From Flavimobilis sp052324925 (lineage in GTDB: Bacteria; Actinomycetota; Actinomycetes; Actinomycetales; Cellulomonadaceae): a stretch of DNA of 64,000 nt. Positions 34,429 to 43,781 of this stretch are shown here, in pieces; position 1 is the first letter of the stretch; every line of letters begins with the position of its first letter. Position numbers and translations under genes: made by a program. A model generated the notes under the pieces. It saw only the letters and a list, made by a program, of their open reading frames with translations. It was not told the origin of the DNA and did not search any database. The DNA is taken from NCBI GenBank assembly GCA_052324925.1, contig JBQPRE010000001.1. One strand, written 5' to 3'.

Positions 34429-35307
34429 GTGACTGTGGAAAGCGCGCGTGGCCCCGAGAGTGCCGACGACGTCCGCGAACCGGCTGACGACGTCGTCAGC
34501 GGAGCGACCGGACGGCCTCCCTCACGCGACCTCACAGAGCTTCCCGTCGCCCGCACGCCGCGGCCGTCGGGCGACGCTGCGCGAGGGCGCCAGCGCGTCG
34601 CCGTCGTCATCCCGGCGAAGGACGAAGCGCGGCGCATCGCTGCAACCGTGCGCGCCGCGCGCGCCATCCCGTACGTCGACATGGTTCTCGTGGTCGACGA
34701 CGGCTCGGTCGACGACACGCAGCACGTTGCCCGCGAGGCTGGCGCCGTCGTCGTCCGGCACCCGCACAACCGTGGCAAGGCCGCCGCGATGGAGACGGGC
34801 GCGAGCGTCGTCGCGATGCGCGACGCCGCCGACCGTCCCGCGCGGCTCCTCCTCTTCCTCGACGCCGACCTGGGCGAGACCGCCGTCAACACGGCCCCGC
34901 TCATCACCCCGGTCCTCAAGGGCGCAGCCGACATGTCGATCGCGCTCCTGCCGCCGCAGCCGGGCGCGGGCGGCCGCGGGATCGTCGTCGGAGCAGCGCG
35001 CCGCGCGATCGCGAGCCTCACGGGCTGGACGCCCACGCAGCCTCTCTCCGGGCAGCGGTGCCTCACGCGTGAGGCCTTCGAAGCGGCGACGCCGCTCGCG
35101 CGCGGGTGGGGCGTCGAGACGGGCATGACCATCGATCTCGTCCGCCAGGGCTACGTCGCGGTCGAGGTCCCGTGCGACCTGCGCCACCGAGCGTCCGCGA
35201 AGGATCTCGCGGGCAACCTGCACCGTGCCGCGCAGTATCGGGACGTGTTGCTCGCGGTCAACGCGCGCAAGATGCGCTCAGTGTTCCGCGGCGCACCGCA
35301 GGGCTGA
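34429..35307 (+). CDS. family 2 glycosyltransferase
   Basis: A 292-residue GT2 (GT-A fold) enzyme: VVIPAKDEARRIAATVRAAR opens the nucleotide-sugar fold near residue 58, DDGSVDDTQ gives the first Asp pair, NRGKAAAMETGA follows, and LFLDADLGE carries the metal-binding DxD. The acceptor region has LSGQRCLTREAF and a GVETGMTIDLVRQGY segment (catalytic Glu-Thr region of polyprenyl-phosphate sugar transferases). The first 55 residues are disordered. It starts at GTG 34429. Dolichyl/polyprenyl-phosphate mannosyl- or glucosyltransferase-like activity is likely; sugar and lipid are not readable. It is convergent with a cluster of envelope genes on the other strand. Confidence 0.87.
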   Translation: MTVESARGPESADDVREPADDVVSGATGRPPSRDLTELPVARTPRPSGDAARGRQRVAVVIPAKDEARRIAATVRAARAIPYVDMVLVVDDGSVDDTQHVAREAGAVVVRHPHNRGKAAAMETGASVVAMRDAADRPARLLLFLDADLGETAVNTAPLITPVLKGAADMSIALLPPQPGAGGRGIVVGAARRAIASLTGWTPTQPLSGQRCLTREAFEAATPLARGWGVETGMTIDLVRQGYVAVEVPCDLRHRASAKDLAGNLHRAAQYRDVLLAVNARKMRSVFRGAPQG

Positions 35308-35333
35308 GCCTCGGCGCGCGTCCGCGGGCGGCG

Positions 35334-37541
35334 TCAGACCGTCGCGGGCGTGCCGCCGTCCGGGTGCCGCGTCCACACGACGAGAACGAGCGGGATGGCG
35401 AGGGCCAGGCCGACGAGCGGCACGAGGATCCCTGAGTCGTTGACGGCAAAGCCGATCGCGAGGGTCGCGCACGTCCCGGCGAGCGCTGCCCCGAGCAACG
35501 GCTCCGTGCGGACAGCCTCGCGCACGGGCTCGGTCGGGATGATGCGCCACCGCAGGCCTGCCCAGATGAGCAGGGCCGCCGCCGCGGCGCCGGCGAGGGC
35601 CGGCGGGGAGGTGACGATGCCGCCGATGTTCTGCGAGAGCTTGCGTGCCACGACGTCGAGCCCGTCACCGTCGAGCACCTGCTGCACGAACGCGCCCAGG
35701 TGCGTGCGCGCGGCCGCGGGCCGCAGCCAGTCGAGGACGGCGAACAACGCGACGACGAGCGCACCGGACGCAAGGACGACGATGACGCGCCGCCATGTGA
35801 GCCGCACTCCCGCGACGAGCAGTGCGGTGACGGCGATCCCCGGGACGAGTGCGGGTGGTCCGCCGAAGTCGGCGCCGAGCGAGGGAAGCCCGTCGACCGC
35901 GACGACGACGAGGCCCACGACGCCGACGACAACCGCGCCCAGCCAGCGACGGCCGCGCGCGACGAGCGGGGCAGCGAGGGCCACACCCGCCACCGTCGTC
36001 GCGGCTCCCAGCAGTGCGAACGAGGTGTTGTTGACTCCGTAGAAGCGACCTGCGACGAGCGCCTGCGTGCCGATGACCCCGTTGAGCTGCAGCCGCGATC
36101 CGGTGACGACGTCGGCGAGGAGCACCGTGATCGTCAGCCCTGCGATGAGCCCGACGCTGCCGAGGGGTGCGCGAGCGAGGGGGCGCACGCGAGCGAGCGC
36201 AGCGATCGCTCCCGCGACGGAGAGGATGACGGCCACGAGCGAGAGCCACGGCACGGGGGTCCGCCACCAGGGCACGAGCGCGGCCAGCGTCGCCGCGACG
36301 GGGACGGCTGAGGCGACGAGAGCCGCGCTGTGCAGGACTCGCGTGGTGCGGGGGGACGCGCCGACGGTCGCACGGCGACGGACGACGGCGCCTGCGACGA
36401 GCACGGGTGCGATGACGAGGAGGCCGTAGCCGATGTAGTGCGGGCTCACGAGGGCGCGCACTGCGACGGTGCGCACGGCGTCGTCCCGAACCGCAGCAAG
36501 GGCGTCCGCGGCGCTGCGCTGCGGGGGTGTGGTCGTGACGACCGCACCCGTCGTGCGGACGCCTGCGTCCGCGTCCGCCGCTGCGAGCAGGGTGCGGGCC
36601 CAGTCCGCGGTGATGACGTAGCCGGGCTGCCGCGTCGACGGGCTCGTGAGCATCGACCCGGGAGTGGGGGAGCCGACGGCGACTCCCGACGCGGCACCGA
36701 CCTGGAGGCGCGGTGCGGCGAACGCGTCGGCGAGGGACGCGACGAGCAGGGTCGCGGGCGGCGTCTCGTCGAGGGCTGTCCGTACAGCGCCCGCCACCTG
36801 CTCGACCGCCGCGACGCTGTCTGCGCGCTCGTCGGGCGTCGTGCCTCGCACCGCACCCATGTCGATGACGACGACGTCGGCCTGGGTCGACGCACGCGCC
36901 GTGGCGTCCGTGAGCGCAGCCGGGTCCGTGCGGTCGACGGGCGCATACGCGCCCGACACCCGACCGTCCGACCCGGCGAGCGCGATCGCGGCACCGGGGC
37001 CGAGCGCCGCGGTCGTCCGGCCGCGCGCGGCCAGTGCGTCGCCGAGCGTTCCGGGAACAGCGCCGTACGAGCCGCGGGCCTCGACCGACGTGAACGCGTC
37101 CCACGCGGGCACGTGCCCGTCAGCTCCTGGGTCGGCGAGGGCGCGGCAGTCGCCGAAGGGCAGGAGGTCGATGTCCTGGGTGTCGGCGCGCAGCTTCTCG
37201 TCGGCGGCGCGGGTGGCTGCCGAGAGCGAGAGCCAACCGTCGGCCGGGCACGTCGACGTGCGAAGCGCCCGCACGGCGGTCGAGCCCACCGCACCGCGCG
37301 TCACCAGGTCGTGGAGCGCGGGCGTCGTCGCAGGGTCGACGTCCTCCCACATGAGACCGGTCGCCCCGAGCAGGACGACCGTCGCCCCAGGCGCCGCTGT
37401 GGCGTGCGGACCTGCGGCAAGAACGGGGGACGGCGCTGACGTCGAGGCCGCAGCGACGGAGGCCGGGGCAACAGCGAGCAGAAGCGCCGCACAGGTGGTG
37501 AGGAGGAAGGCGCGCACGAGCCTCAGCCTACGGGCGGCCAC
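35334..37541 (-). CDS. membrane protein with extracellular phosphatase/phosphotransferase-like domain
   Basis: A 735-residue protein: signal/anchor helix (residues 8-32), then an extracellular domain of about 330 residues resembling the alkaline-phosphatase/phosphopentomutase fold (VVLLGATGLMWEDVDPATTP, RTSTCPADGWLSLSAATRA, VVVIDMGAVRG), and about ten C-terminal membrane helices with HYIGYGLLVIAP, FYGVNNTSFALLGA and DFGGPPALVPG. The arrangement is common in actinobacteria, but the family is unnamed to me; a role in envelope polymer or lipid modification is inference. GTG 37541 and GTG 37517 are both possible starts; the latter has the better Shine-Dalgarno (GAGGC). It lies 22 bp behind the diacylglycerol kinase gene, probably one transcript. 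Confidence 0.75.
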   Translation of the reverse strand: MAARRLRLVRAFLLTTCAALLLAVAPASVAAASTSAPSPVLAAGPHATAAPGATVVLLGATGLMWEDVDPATTPALHDLVTRGAVGSTAVRALRTSTCPADGWLSLSAATRAADEKLRADTQDIDLLPFGDCRALADPGADGHVPAWDAFTSVEARGSYGAVPGTLGDALAARGRTTAALGPGAAIALAGSDGRVSGAYAPVDRTDPAALTDATARASTQADVVVIDMGAVRGTTPDERADSVAAVEQVAGAVRTALDETPPATLLVASLADAFAAPRLQVGAASGVAVGSPTPGSMLTSPSTRQPGYVITADWARTLLAAADADAGVRTTGAVVTTTPPQRSAADALAAVRDDAVRTVAVRALVSPHYIGYGLLVIAPVLVAGAVVRRRATVGASPRTTRVLHSAALVASAVPVAATLAALVPWWRTPVPWLSLVAVILSVAGAIAALARVRPLARAPLGSVGLIAGLTITVLLADVVTGSRLQLNGVIGTQALVAGRFYGVNNTSFALLGAATTVAGVALAAPLVARGRRWLGAVVVGVVGLVVVAVDGLPSLGADFGGPPALVPGIAVTALLVAGVRLTWRRVIVVLASGALVVALFAVLDWLRPAAARTHLGAFVQQVLDGDGLDVVARKLSQNIGGIVTSPPALAGAAAAALLIWAGLRWRIIPTEPVREAVRTEPLLGAALAGTCATLAIGFAVNDSGILVPLVGLALAIPLVLVVWTRHPDGGTPATV

Positions 37542-37563
37542 GCCCGCGCCGCCGCGGGAACGC

Positions 37564-38679
37564 TCAGAGGGTGATCGTGCGCGGGACCCGCACGATGAGG
37601 TCGCCGGGGTCGACCCAGCACTCGAACGCGCTCGCGCGGCCGATCGGATCGCCGTCGACCTGTCCCTGAGCGCCTCCCGGGACCTGGGCCGTGATCGTGC
37701 GGCACTGCGTGTGGTCGATGCGACCGATGCGGTTGGTCGCGAGCGGCTGCACGCCGAGCCCTTGCATCACGACCTCTCCGAAGAGCTGGGCCCACCCTGC
37801 GACGCCGCCGCGGGTATCGATCGCTGCGACATCGAGGATGCCGTCGTCAAGTCGGGCGTCCGGCAGAAGAGTGATGCCACCGGGGAGCTTGCCGCAGTTG
37901 CCGACGAGCAGCGTGCGCAGCTTCATCGAGGAGCGCCGACCGTCGTCGAGGTCGACGTGGGCCTCGAGACGGCGCCCGTGAAGGTGGCGCATGCCGCCGA
38001 GGAAGTAGGCGATCCAGCCGACCCGGGCCTTGAGCGTCGTGTCGGTGTCCGCAATCATCGCGGCGTCGAACCCGATCCCGGCGATGACGAGGAAGATATG
38101 CGTCGACCCGACCTCCGCCCCGTCCTCGTCGGGTGCGTCGGTGACCCGCAGCCATGCGACGTCGATCGCACGATCGCGGCCCTCGAGCGCAATCTCGAGG
38201 CAGCGCGAGAGGTCGGCCACGGGAATGTCGAGGTTGCGCGCAAGGAGGTTGCCCGTGCCGACGGGGAGCAGGCCCATGGGTGTGCCCGACCCTTGGAGCG
38301 CGGTTGCGACGGCCCGAACGGTCCCGTCGCCGCCCGCGGCGATGACGACCTCAGCCCCCGCTTCGAGCGCCTCGCGCGCTTGCCCGACGCCCGGGTCATC
38401 GACCGTCGTCTCGAGCCACAACGGCTCGAGCCCCAGCAGGTGGCACGCGGCCTCGACAGGCTCGCGCAGCTGCGCGACATCGGGCTTGGAGGGGTTCGCG
38501 ACGAACGCCACGACGCGGGGAGGCGAGGGCTCGTCGTCGGGCGCGGGGATCCGGGTGACGTGGGGGGCGCGGCCCACGGGGCGAGAACGCCACGTGAGGT
38601 ACGACAGCACGAATGCACCCGCAGCGAGCGCGACAGCGAGCGCGATGAGGAAGATCACCCAGCCCGACATCATCTCCAT
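37564..38679 (-). CDS. diacylglycerol kinase family lipid kinase
   Basis: A 371-residue protein with an N-terminal membrane helix (residues 7-27), then the DAGK catalytic domain: VVAFVANPSKPDV, the nucleotide-binding AAGGDGTVRAVATAL, LLPVGTGNLLARNL, and the C-terminal FVGN-like LLVGNCGKLPGGITLLPDARLDDG with conserved Asp. Members phosphorylate diacylglycerol or related membrane lipids using ATP (DgkB/YegS). An extra transmembrane anchor at the N-terminus is seen in actinobacterial members. The start is ATG 38679; three ATGs lie close together and the exact one is uncertain. It is in the same operon as the phosphatase-like membrane gene and divergent from serS. Confidence 0.9.
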   Translation of the reverse strand: MEMMSGWVIFLIALAVALAAGAFVLSYLTWRSRPVGRAPHVTRIPAPDDEPSPPRVVAFVANPSKPDVAQLREPVEAACHLLGLEPLWLETTVDDPGVGQAREALEAGAEVVIAAGGDGTVRAVATALQGSGTPMGLLPVGTGNLLARNLDIPVADLSRCLEIALEGRDRAIDVAWLRVTDAPDEDGAEVGSTHIFLVIAGIGFDAAMIADTDTTLKARVGWIAYFLGGMRHLHGRRLEAHVDLDDGRRSSMKLRTLLVGNCGKLPGGITLLPDARLDDGILDVAAIDTRGGVAGWAQLFGEVVMQGLGVQPLATNRIGRIDHTQCRTITAQVPGGAQGQVDGDPIGRASAFECWVDPGDLIVRVPRTITL

Positions 38680-38789
38680 GCCGCGACACTATCGCCGCAG
38701 ACCGTTCCCGTCCTGCCCGGCCTGAGCCTTCTGGGCGCCGCTGCGCTGCGGAAGGGGTGGCGCGGGCCCGGGACCGATATCCTCGTCGG

Positions 38790-40079
38790 GTGATCGATCT
38801 CAAGCTTCTGCGCGACCAGCCCGACATCGTGCGCGCCTCCCAGGTCGCGCGCGGTGACGACCCCGCCCTCGTCGACGCGGTTCTCGACGCCGACGCGCTG
38901 CGTCGATCGTCGCTCGCGGACTTCGAGCAGCTGCGTGCCGAGCAGAAGGCGCACGGCAAGCTGGTCGCCCAGGCGGCCTCGCCCGAGGAGCGCGCGGAGC
39001 TTCTGCGACACACCAAGGAGCTCGCCGAGGCCGTCAAGGCGCGCCAGGCCGACGCGGATGCTGCGGGTCAGCGCCTCGATGAGCTGCTCTGGAAGATCTC
39101 CAACGTCGTGCTCGACGGTGTTCCCGCCGGTGGCGAGGACGACTACGTCGTCCTCAAGCACGTGGGCACCCCGCGTGACTTCGCCGCCGAGGGCTTCGAA
39201 CCCCGCGATCACCTCGAGCTGGGCGAGATCCTGCGCGCGATCGACACCGAGCGCGGTGCCAAGGTCTCGGGCTCGCGCTTCTACTACCTCACGGGCATCG
39301 GCGCGCGCCTCGAGCTCGCGCTGCTCAACGCGGCGGTCGACAAGGCGATCGAGCACGGCTTCACACCGATGATCACGCCGACGATCGTCAATCCGCAGAT
39401 CATGCGCGGGACGGGCTTCCTCGGCGCGCACGCGGACGAGGTCTACTACCTCGGCGCCGACGACCAGTACCTCGTCGGCACGTCCGAGGTCGCGCTCGCG
39501 GGCTATCACTCGAACGAGGTCGTCGACCTCTCGAACGGTCCGTTGCGCTACGCGGGCTGGAGCGCCTGCTACCGGCGCGAGGCTGGCTCGTACGGCAAGG
39601 ACACGCGCGGCATCATCCGCGTGCACCAGTTCCACAAGGTCGAGATGTTCTCGTACGCGCGGGTCGAGGACGCGGCCGACGAGCATGCTCGTCTGCTCGC
39701 GATGGAGGAGGAGATGCTCGCCCTCGTCGAGCTCCCCTACCGGGTCATCGACACGGCCGCGGGCGACCTGGGGTCCTCCGCAGCGCGCAAGTTCGACTGC
39801 GAGGCGTGGCTCCCGACGCAGGAGCGGTTCCTCGAGCTCACCTCGACCTCCAACTGCACGACGTTCCAGGCGCGGCGCCTCGGCGTGCGTGAGCGTGTCG
39901 AGCAGGGTGGCCGTTCCGAGACGCGCGCGGTCGCGACGCTCAACGGGACGCTCGCAACGACGCGCTGGATCGTCGCATTCCTCGAGAACCACCAGCAGCC
40001 CGACGGCTCGGTGCGGGTGCCCGTCGGCCTGCGCCGCTACCTCGGTGGCCTCGAGGTGCTGAGCCCGGCGGGCGCGTGA
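38790..40079 (+). CDS. serS: serine--tRNA ligase
   Basis: A 429-residue class II aminoacyl-tRNA synthetase that charges tRNA-Ser. Residues 1-105 are the coiled-coil arm (VIDLKLLRDQPDIVRASQVA; AELLRHTKELAEAVKARQ) that grips the tRNA long variable arm. The catalytic core has motif 2 (CYRREAGSYGKDTRGIIRVH, QFHKVEMF) and motif 3 (LATTRWIVAFLENHQQPDGS, VRVPVGLRRY). A GTG at 38790 gives the standard N-terminus; the ATG at 38757 adds 11 basic residues. Two tRNA-Ser genes lie at 53.3 and 54.9 kb. It overlaps the HAD gene by 4 nt (GTGA). Confidence 0.97.
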   Translation: MIDLKLLRDQPDIVRASQVARGDDPALVDAVLDADALRRSSLADFEQLRAEQKAHGKLVAQAASPEERAELLRHTKELAEAVKARQADADAAGQRLDELLWKISNVVLDGVPAGGEDDYVVLKHVGTPRDFAAEGFEPRDHLELGEILRAIDTERGAKVSGSRFYYLTGIGARLELALLNAAVDKAIEHGFTPMITPTIVNPQIMRGTGFLGAHADEVYYLGADDQYLVGTSEVALAGYHSNEVVDLSNGPLRYAGWSACYRREAGSYGKDTRGIIRVHQFHKVEMFSYARVEDAADEHARLLAMEEEMLALVELPYRVIDTAAGDLGSSAARKFDCEAWLPTQERFLELTSTSNCTTFQARRLGVRERVEQGGRSETRAVATLNGTLATTRWIVAFLENHQQPDGSVRVPVGLRRYLGGLEVLSPAGA

Positions 40080-40966
40080 CCCCCCGCAGCCCGGTGCCGC
40101 GACTCCGGTCGGCGTCGGACTACGAGAGGTTCGGGGATCCGCTCGACCTGCCGCTCCTGGGCGCGGACGGGCGGTTCCTCGTGGCGCTCGACGTCGACGG
40201 CACGATCATGTCGGAGGACGGTTTTATCTCTGCCGAGCTCAGGCGGGCTGTCGCGTTGCTGCGGTCCGAGGGGCATCACGTCGTGCTGGCGACGGGGCGG
40301 CCGCTCGTCGCGCTGCTCCCGGTGGCGGCCGAGCTGGGCCTCGTGGGGTCGCCCCTCGTCGCGGCCAACGGCTCGGCGACCGCTGAGCTGCGGCCCGACG
40401 GCACGTTCGAGCTCACCGACGCGGTGACGTTCCGGCCTGAGCGCGCGCTCGACATCCTGCTCGCGCGTATGCCGTCGACGTACTTCGCGGTCGAAGAGGT
40501 CGGGGTCGGCTACTGGGTGGGGGCTGACTTCCCCGCGGGCACGATCATGGGCCGTCAGAAGGTCATCGACCTCGCGCTGCTCGAGGGGGTCGAGACGACG
40601 CGGATCTGCGCGGTCGATGCGGGTGAGCACGACCCGCTCCTCGAGGCAGAGCTCGCACTCCTGGGTCTCGACATCGTGCATTTCACGATCGCCGGGATGC
40701 ACTGGTTGGACGTCGCGCCTCAGGGCGTGACGAAGGCGTCGGCGCTCGAGGGGCTGCGGGTTCGCCTGGGGGTGAGTGCGGACGCGACGGTGGCCGTGGG
40801 CGACGGTGGCAATGACGTCGAGATGCTCGCGTGGGCGGCCCAGGGGGTCGCGATGGGGCACGCGGGCGCCGAGGTCGTCGCGGTCGCGGATCGCGTGACG
40901 GGCCCGATCTCTGACGACGGCGCGGTCCCTGTCCTGCACGATGTGCTCGCTGCGGGCAGGGGCTGA
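40076..40966 (+). CDS. HAD-superfamily Cof-like phosphatase
   Basis: A 296-residue HAD hydrolase of the Cof (IIB cap) subgroup: motif I DVDGTIMSED (nucleophile Asp), motif II LATGRP, a long cap domain (about residues 95-205), Lys in GVTKASALEGL, and motif IV GDGGNDVEMLAWA. It dephosphorylates sugar phosphates or related metabolites; the substrate is unknown. The GTG start overlaps the serS stop by 4 nt, so it is coupled to serS, an arrangement common in actinobacteria. Confidence 0.92.
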   Translation: MTPRSPVPRLRSASDYERFGDPLDLPLLGADGRFLVALDVDGTIMSEDGFISAELRRAVALLRSEGHHVVLATGRPLVALLPVAAELGLVGSPLVAANGSATAELRPDGTFELTDAVTFRPERALDILLARMPSTYFAVEEVGVGYWVGADFPAGTIMGRQKVIDLALLEGVETTRICAVDAGEHDPLLEAELALLGLDIVHFTIAGMHWLDVAPQGVTKASALEGLRVRLGVSADATVAVGDGGNDVEMLAWAAQGVAMGHAGAEVVAVADRVTGPISDDGAVPVLHDVLAAGRG

Positions 40967-41010
40967 CGGCTCGCCGGACGGGGACTGAGTCGCGTTCCGC
41001 GTGTGCGGGG

Positions 41011-42048
41011 GTGGACACTACACGGGTGGCGCACGGCATCGATGACGTTGCGCGGGAGGCCGGGGTGTCAACCGCGACGGTTTCGCGCGCGCTGCGGGGC
41101 ATGCCGAACGTCTCGGAGGAGACGCGCCTGCGGGTTGAGGGGGTGGCGCGGCGACTGGGCTACCGGCCGTCGCCGTCGGCCTCGGCCCTCGCGACGGGCC
41201 GCACCCGCACGATCGGGCTGCTCACGCCGTGGATCAACCGGTGGTTCTTCTCGAACGTCATCGAGGGCGCCGAGCGGCGGCTGCGTCGCGCGGGCTATGA
41301 CGCGCTCCTCTACTCGTTCGCGGTCTCGGAGCACGGCCGGACGCCTCGTGTCGATCCCGAGGTGCTGCGGCGCCGGGTTGACGGCGTGCTGGTCGTGGGA
41401 CTGCCCCTCGAGCCGGCTGAGGTGTGGGCGATCGAGGCGCTCGACGTGCCGATCGTGTTCGTGGGTACGGCCCATGGCCAGCACCCGGCCGTCGGGATCG
41501 ATGATGTCGCGCTTGCGGTCGCTGCGACGCAGTACCTGCTGTCGTTGGGGCACCGGCGCATCGGGCACATCACGGGGACGCCCGACGACCTGCGGAGCTG
41601 GACGCCTCCCGTCGACCGACGGCTGGGCTGGGAGAGCGCGCTGCGTGATGCGGGGGTGCTTGCCGAGCCCACGTGGGAGGAGTACGGCTTCTTCGACATC
41701 GCAGGGGGAACGGCGTCGACGCACCGTCTGCTCGACCGGCATCCCGACCTCACGGCGCTGTTTGTCGCGTCGGACGAGATGGCGATGGGTGCGATGCTCG
41801 CGGCACGCGAGCGGGGGCTGCGCATCCCGGAAGACCTGTCGCTCATGGGCGTCGACGGTCACGAGATCTCGGAGCTCGTCGGCCTGACGACGATGGCGCA
41901 GCCCGTCGAGGAGCAGGGTGCCGCGGCGGCGCAGACCGTGCTGGATCTCATCGGCGGAGCCCCGGGCGCGTCTGTCGACGCAGGGGGAACGGTCCTGTTC
42001 CCGACGACGCTCGTCGTGCGCACGACGACGGGGCCGCCGCGCACCTGA
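41011..42048 (+). CDS. LacI-family transcriptional regulator
   Basis: A 345-residue regulator. The helix-turn-helix and hinge are at residues about 9-60: IDDVAREAGVSTATVSRALR, GMPNVSEETRLRVEGVARRL, GYRPSPSASALATGR. A periplasmic-binding-protein-like effector domain follows (TIGLLTPWINRWFFSNVIEG; FVASDEMAMGAMLAARERGL; IPEDLSLMGVDGHEISEL). The start is GTG 41011 or the in-frame GTG 41026. It lies immediately upstream of a sugar ABC importer with a LacI-type dyad in between and almost certainly represses it, relieved by the sugar or its phosphate. A similar dyad precedes the beta-glucosidase at 62.28 kb and may belong to the same regulon. Confidence 0.92.
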   Translation: MDTTRVAHGIDDVAREAGVSTATVSRALRGMPNVSEETRLRVEGVARRLGYRPSPSASALATGRTRTIGLLTPWINRWFFSNVIEGAERRLRRAGYDALLYSFAVSEHGRTPRVDPEVLRRRVDGVLVVGLPLEPAEVWAIEALDVPIVFVGTAHGQHPAVGIDDVALAVAATQYLLSLGHRRIGHITGTPDDLRSWTPPVDRRLGWESALRDAGVLAEPTWEEYGFFDIAGGTASTHRLLDRHPDLTALFVASDEMAMGAMLAARERGLRIPEDLSLMGVDGHEISELVGLTTMAQPVEEQGAAAAQTVLDLIGGAPGASVDAGGTVLFPTTLVVRTTTGPPRT

Positions 42049-42097
42049 TTGCCGCGGGCTCGGCAGCATCGTCGCTTGTTGCGCAATCGTTACCGCA

Positions 42098-42144
42098 TTG
42101 TGGGTCCGCAGTAGTTGCGTAGGTCACATGTAAGCGCTTGCATG
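42098..42144 (+). promoter_or_regulatory. promoter and LacI-type operator of the sugar importer
   Basis: CATGTAAGCGCTTGCATG (42127-42144) is an 18-bp palindrome with a single mismatched pair and the central AAGCGCTT typical of LacI/GalR operators. Weak promoter hexamers TTGTGG (42098-42103) and TAGGTC (42120-42125), spaced 16 bp, lie directly upstream, so the operator would cover the transcription start. The importer ATG is 73 bp downstream. Confidence 0.7.
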
Positions 42145-42216
42145 GGGTGAGGGCAGCGCTCCCACACGGCGGTGCTGTCGGAGCTGGCATTTTCCGTCCA
42201 TGGAGGAGACTCAACG

Positions 42217-43620
42217 ATGAGTAAGAGGAAGTCCACGATCGCGATCTCGGCGGTCGCTGCAAGCCTGCTGGTGGCGCTCGGAGCCTGTGCCCCGGACCCC
42301 GGTACGAACACGACCACCACAACAGGCGGTGCCGCGCCGACGGCCGCAGCGAAGCCTGGCTGTGAGGACTACGCGGTCTACGGCGACCTGACGGGCAAGT
42401 CCGTCTCGGTCTACACCTCGATCGTCGAGGTCGAGCAGGTCGACCAAGAAGAGTCGTACGACAAGTTCGAAGAGTGCACGGGCGCGACCATCAAGTACGA
42501 GGGTTCGCGTGAGTTCGAGGCACAGCTGCAGGTGCGTGTCTCGTCGGGCTCTGCGCCTGACATTGCGTACCTCCCGCAGCCGGGCCTCCTCAAGACGCTT
42601 GTCGAGGACTTCCCCGACATCGTCGTCCCGGCCTCGGCCGGCACGGCCGCGAACGTCGACAAGTGGTTCTCCCCGTCGTGGAAGGAGTACGGCACGGTCG
42701 ACGGCACGTTCTACGCCGCTCCCCTCGGCGCGAACATGAAGTCCTTCGTCTGGTACAACCCGAGCATCTTCAAGGAGAAGGGCTACGCCGTCCCGACCAC
42801 GTGGGACGAGATGCTCGCCCTCACCGACAAGATCGCGTCCGACTTCCCCGACGGCAAGCCGTGGTGCGCAGGCATCGAGTCCGGTGACGCGACGGGCTGG
42901 CCCGCGACCGACTGGGTCGAGGACGTCATGCTCCGCACGGCAGGCCCCGAGGTCTACGACCAGTGGGTCGCGCACGAGATCCCGTTCAACGACCCGCAGG
43001 TTGTCGCGGCGCTCGACGCCGTGGCCGACATCCTCAAGGACCCGGCGCGCGTCAACGGCGGCTTCGGTGACGTCAAGACGATCGCCACGCAGGCGTGGAA
43101 CTCGGCCGGCCAGCCGATCATGACGCCGAAGGACGGCTCGTCGCCCAAGTGCTTCCTGCACCGCGCGGCGAACTTCTACCAGACGAACTGGCCCGAGGGC
43201 ACGAAGGTCGGTGAAGACGGCGACGTCTTCGCGTTCTTCCTCCCGGGCAAGACGGCTGCTGACAAGCCCGTTCTCGGTGGTGGCGAGTTCGTCGCGGCGT
43301 TCCGTGACGCTCCCGAGGTCGCAGCGTTCCAGGCGTTCCTCGCCTCGGACACCTGGGCCAACGAGAAGGCGAAGGCAACCGAGGGCGGCGGCTGGGTCTC
43401 GGCTAACTCCGGCCTTAAGCTCGACAACCTCGCAACCGACTTCGACAAGCTCGCCTCGGGCGTTCTTGGTGACAAGAACTCGGTCATCCGCTTCGACGCC
43501 TCTGACCTCATGCCGGCAGCGGTGGGCGCAGGTTCGTTCTGGACCGAGATGGTGAAGTTCTTCGCCGAGGGCAAGTCCTCGCAGGACGTCGCCGACTCGA
43601 TCGAGAAGACCTGGCCGTGA
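42217..43620 (+). CDS. sugar ABC transporter substrate-binding lipoprotein (alpha-glucoside AglE-like)
   Basis: A 467-residue family 1 solute-binding protein anchored as a lipoprotein: MSKRKSTIAISAVAASLLVA then lipobox ALGAC (Cys 25) and a Thr-rich linker. Family features are VEVEQVDQEESYDKFEECTG, VRVSSGSAPDIAYLPQPG and a long aromatic sugar-binding middle (DATGWPATDWVEDV). Resemblance to AglE/alpha-glucoside binding proteins (large, about 450 residues) is from the pattern; the exact sugar is inference. The ATG has a strong GGAGGAG. It is the first gene of the LacI-controlled importer; a 161-bp gap with a hairpin separates it from the permeases, typical for making more binding protein than permease. 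Confidence 0.92.
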   Translation: MSKRKSTIAISAVAASLLVALGACAPDPGTNTTTTTGGAAPTAAAKPGCEDYAVYGDLTGKSVSVYTSIVEVEQVDQEESYDKFEECTGATIKYEGSREFEAQLQVRVSSGSAPDIAYLPQPGLLKTLVEDFPDIVVPASAGTAANVDKWFSPSWKEYGTVDGTFYAAPLGANMKSFVWYNPSIFKEKGYAVPTTWDEMLALTDKIASDFPDGKPWCAGIESGDATGWPATDWVEDVMLRTAGPEVYDQWVAHEIPFNDPQVVAALDAVADILKDPARVNGGFGDVKTIATQAWNSAGQPIMTPKDGSSPKCFLHRAANFYQTNWPEGTKVGEDGDVFAFFLPGKTAADKPVLGGGEFVAAFRDAPEVAAFQAFLASDTWANEKAKATEGGGWVSANSGLKLDNLATDFDKLASGVLGDKNSVIRFDASDLMPAAVGAGSFWTEMVKFFAEGKSSQDVADSIEKTWP

Positions 43621-43637
43621 TCCAGGAGTGACGCAGT

Positions 43638-43664
43638 GGGGGGGGGGGGAAGGGGGGGGGGGGG
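43638..43664. other. G homopolymer runs, probable sequencing artefact
   Basis: Twelve G, AA, then thirteen G directly abut the 5' arm of the hairpin at 43661. Runs like this are not seen elsewhere in the window except at 45.78 kb, next to another hairpin and an N gap. The true length should be treated as unknown. Confidence 0.6.
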
Positions 43665-43688
43665 CCGCCGCACGGGTGCGGCGGCCCC
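43661..43688 (+). terminator. hairpin between binding protein and permeases (attenuator/RNA stabiliser)
   Basis: GGGGCCGCCGCA (43661-43672) pairs perfectly with TGCGGCGGCCCC (43677-43688) around a CGGG tetraloop. In sugar importer operons such stems partly terminate transcription or protect the 3' end, raising binding-protein output over the permeases. Confidence 0.75.
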
Positions 43689-43781
43689 ACTGCTTCACAC
43701 TCGACGAGGACGTGCCCGTGCCCGTAGCGGTGCGGGCCGTCCTGACGTCACGGCCAGTTCAGTCCGGAATGGAGGCAACAG

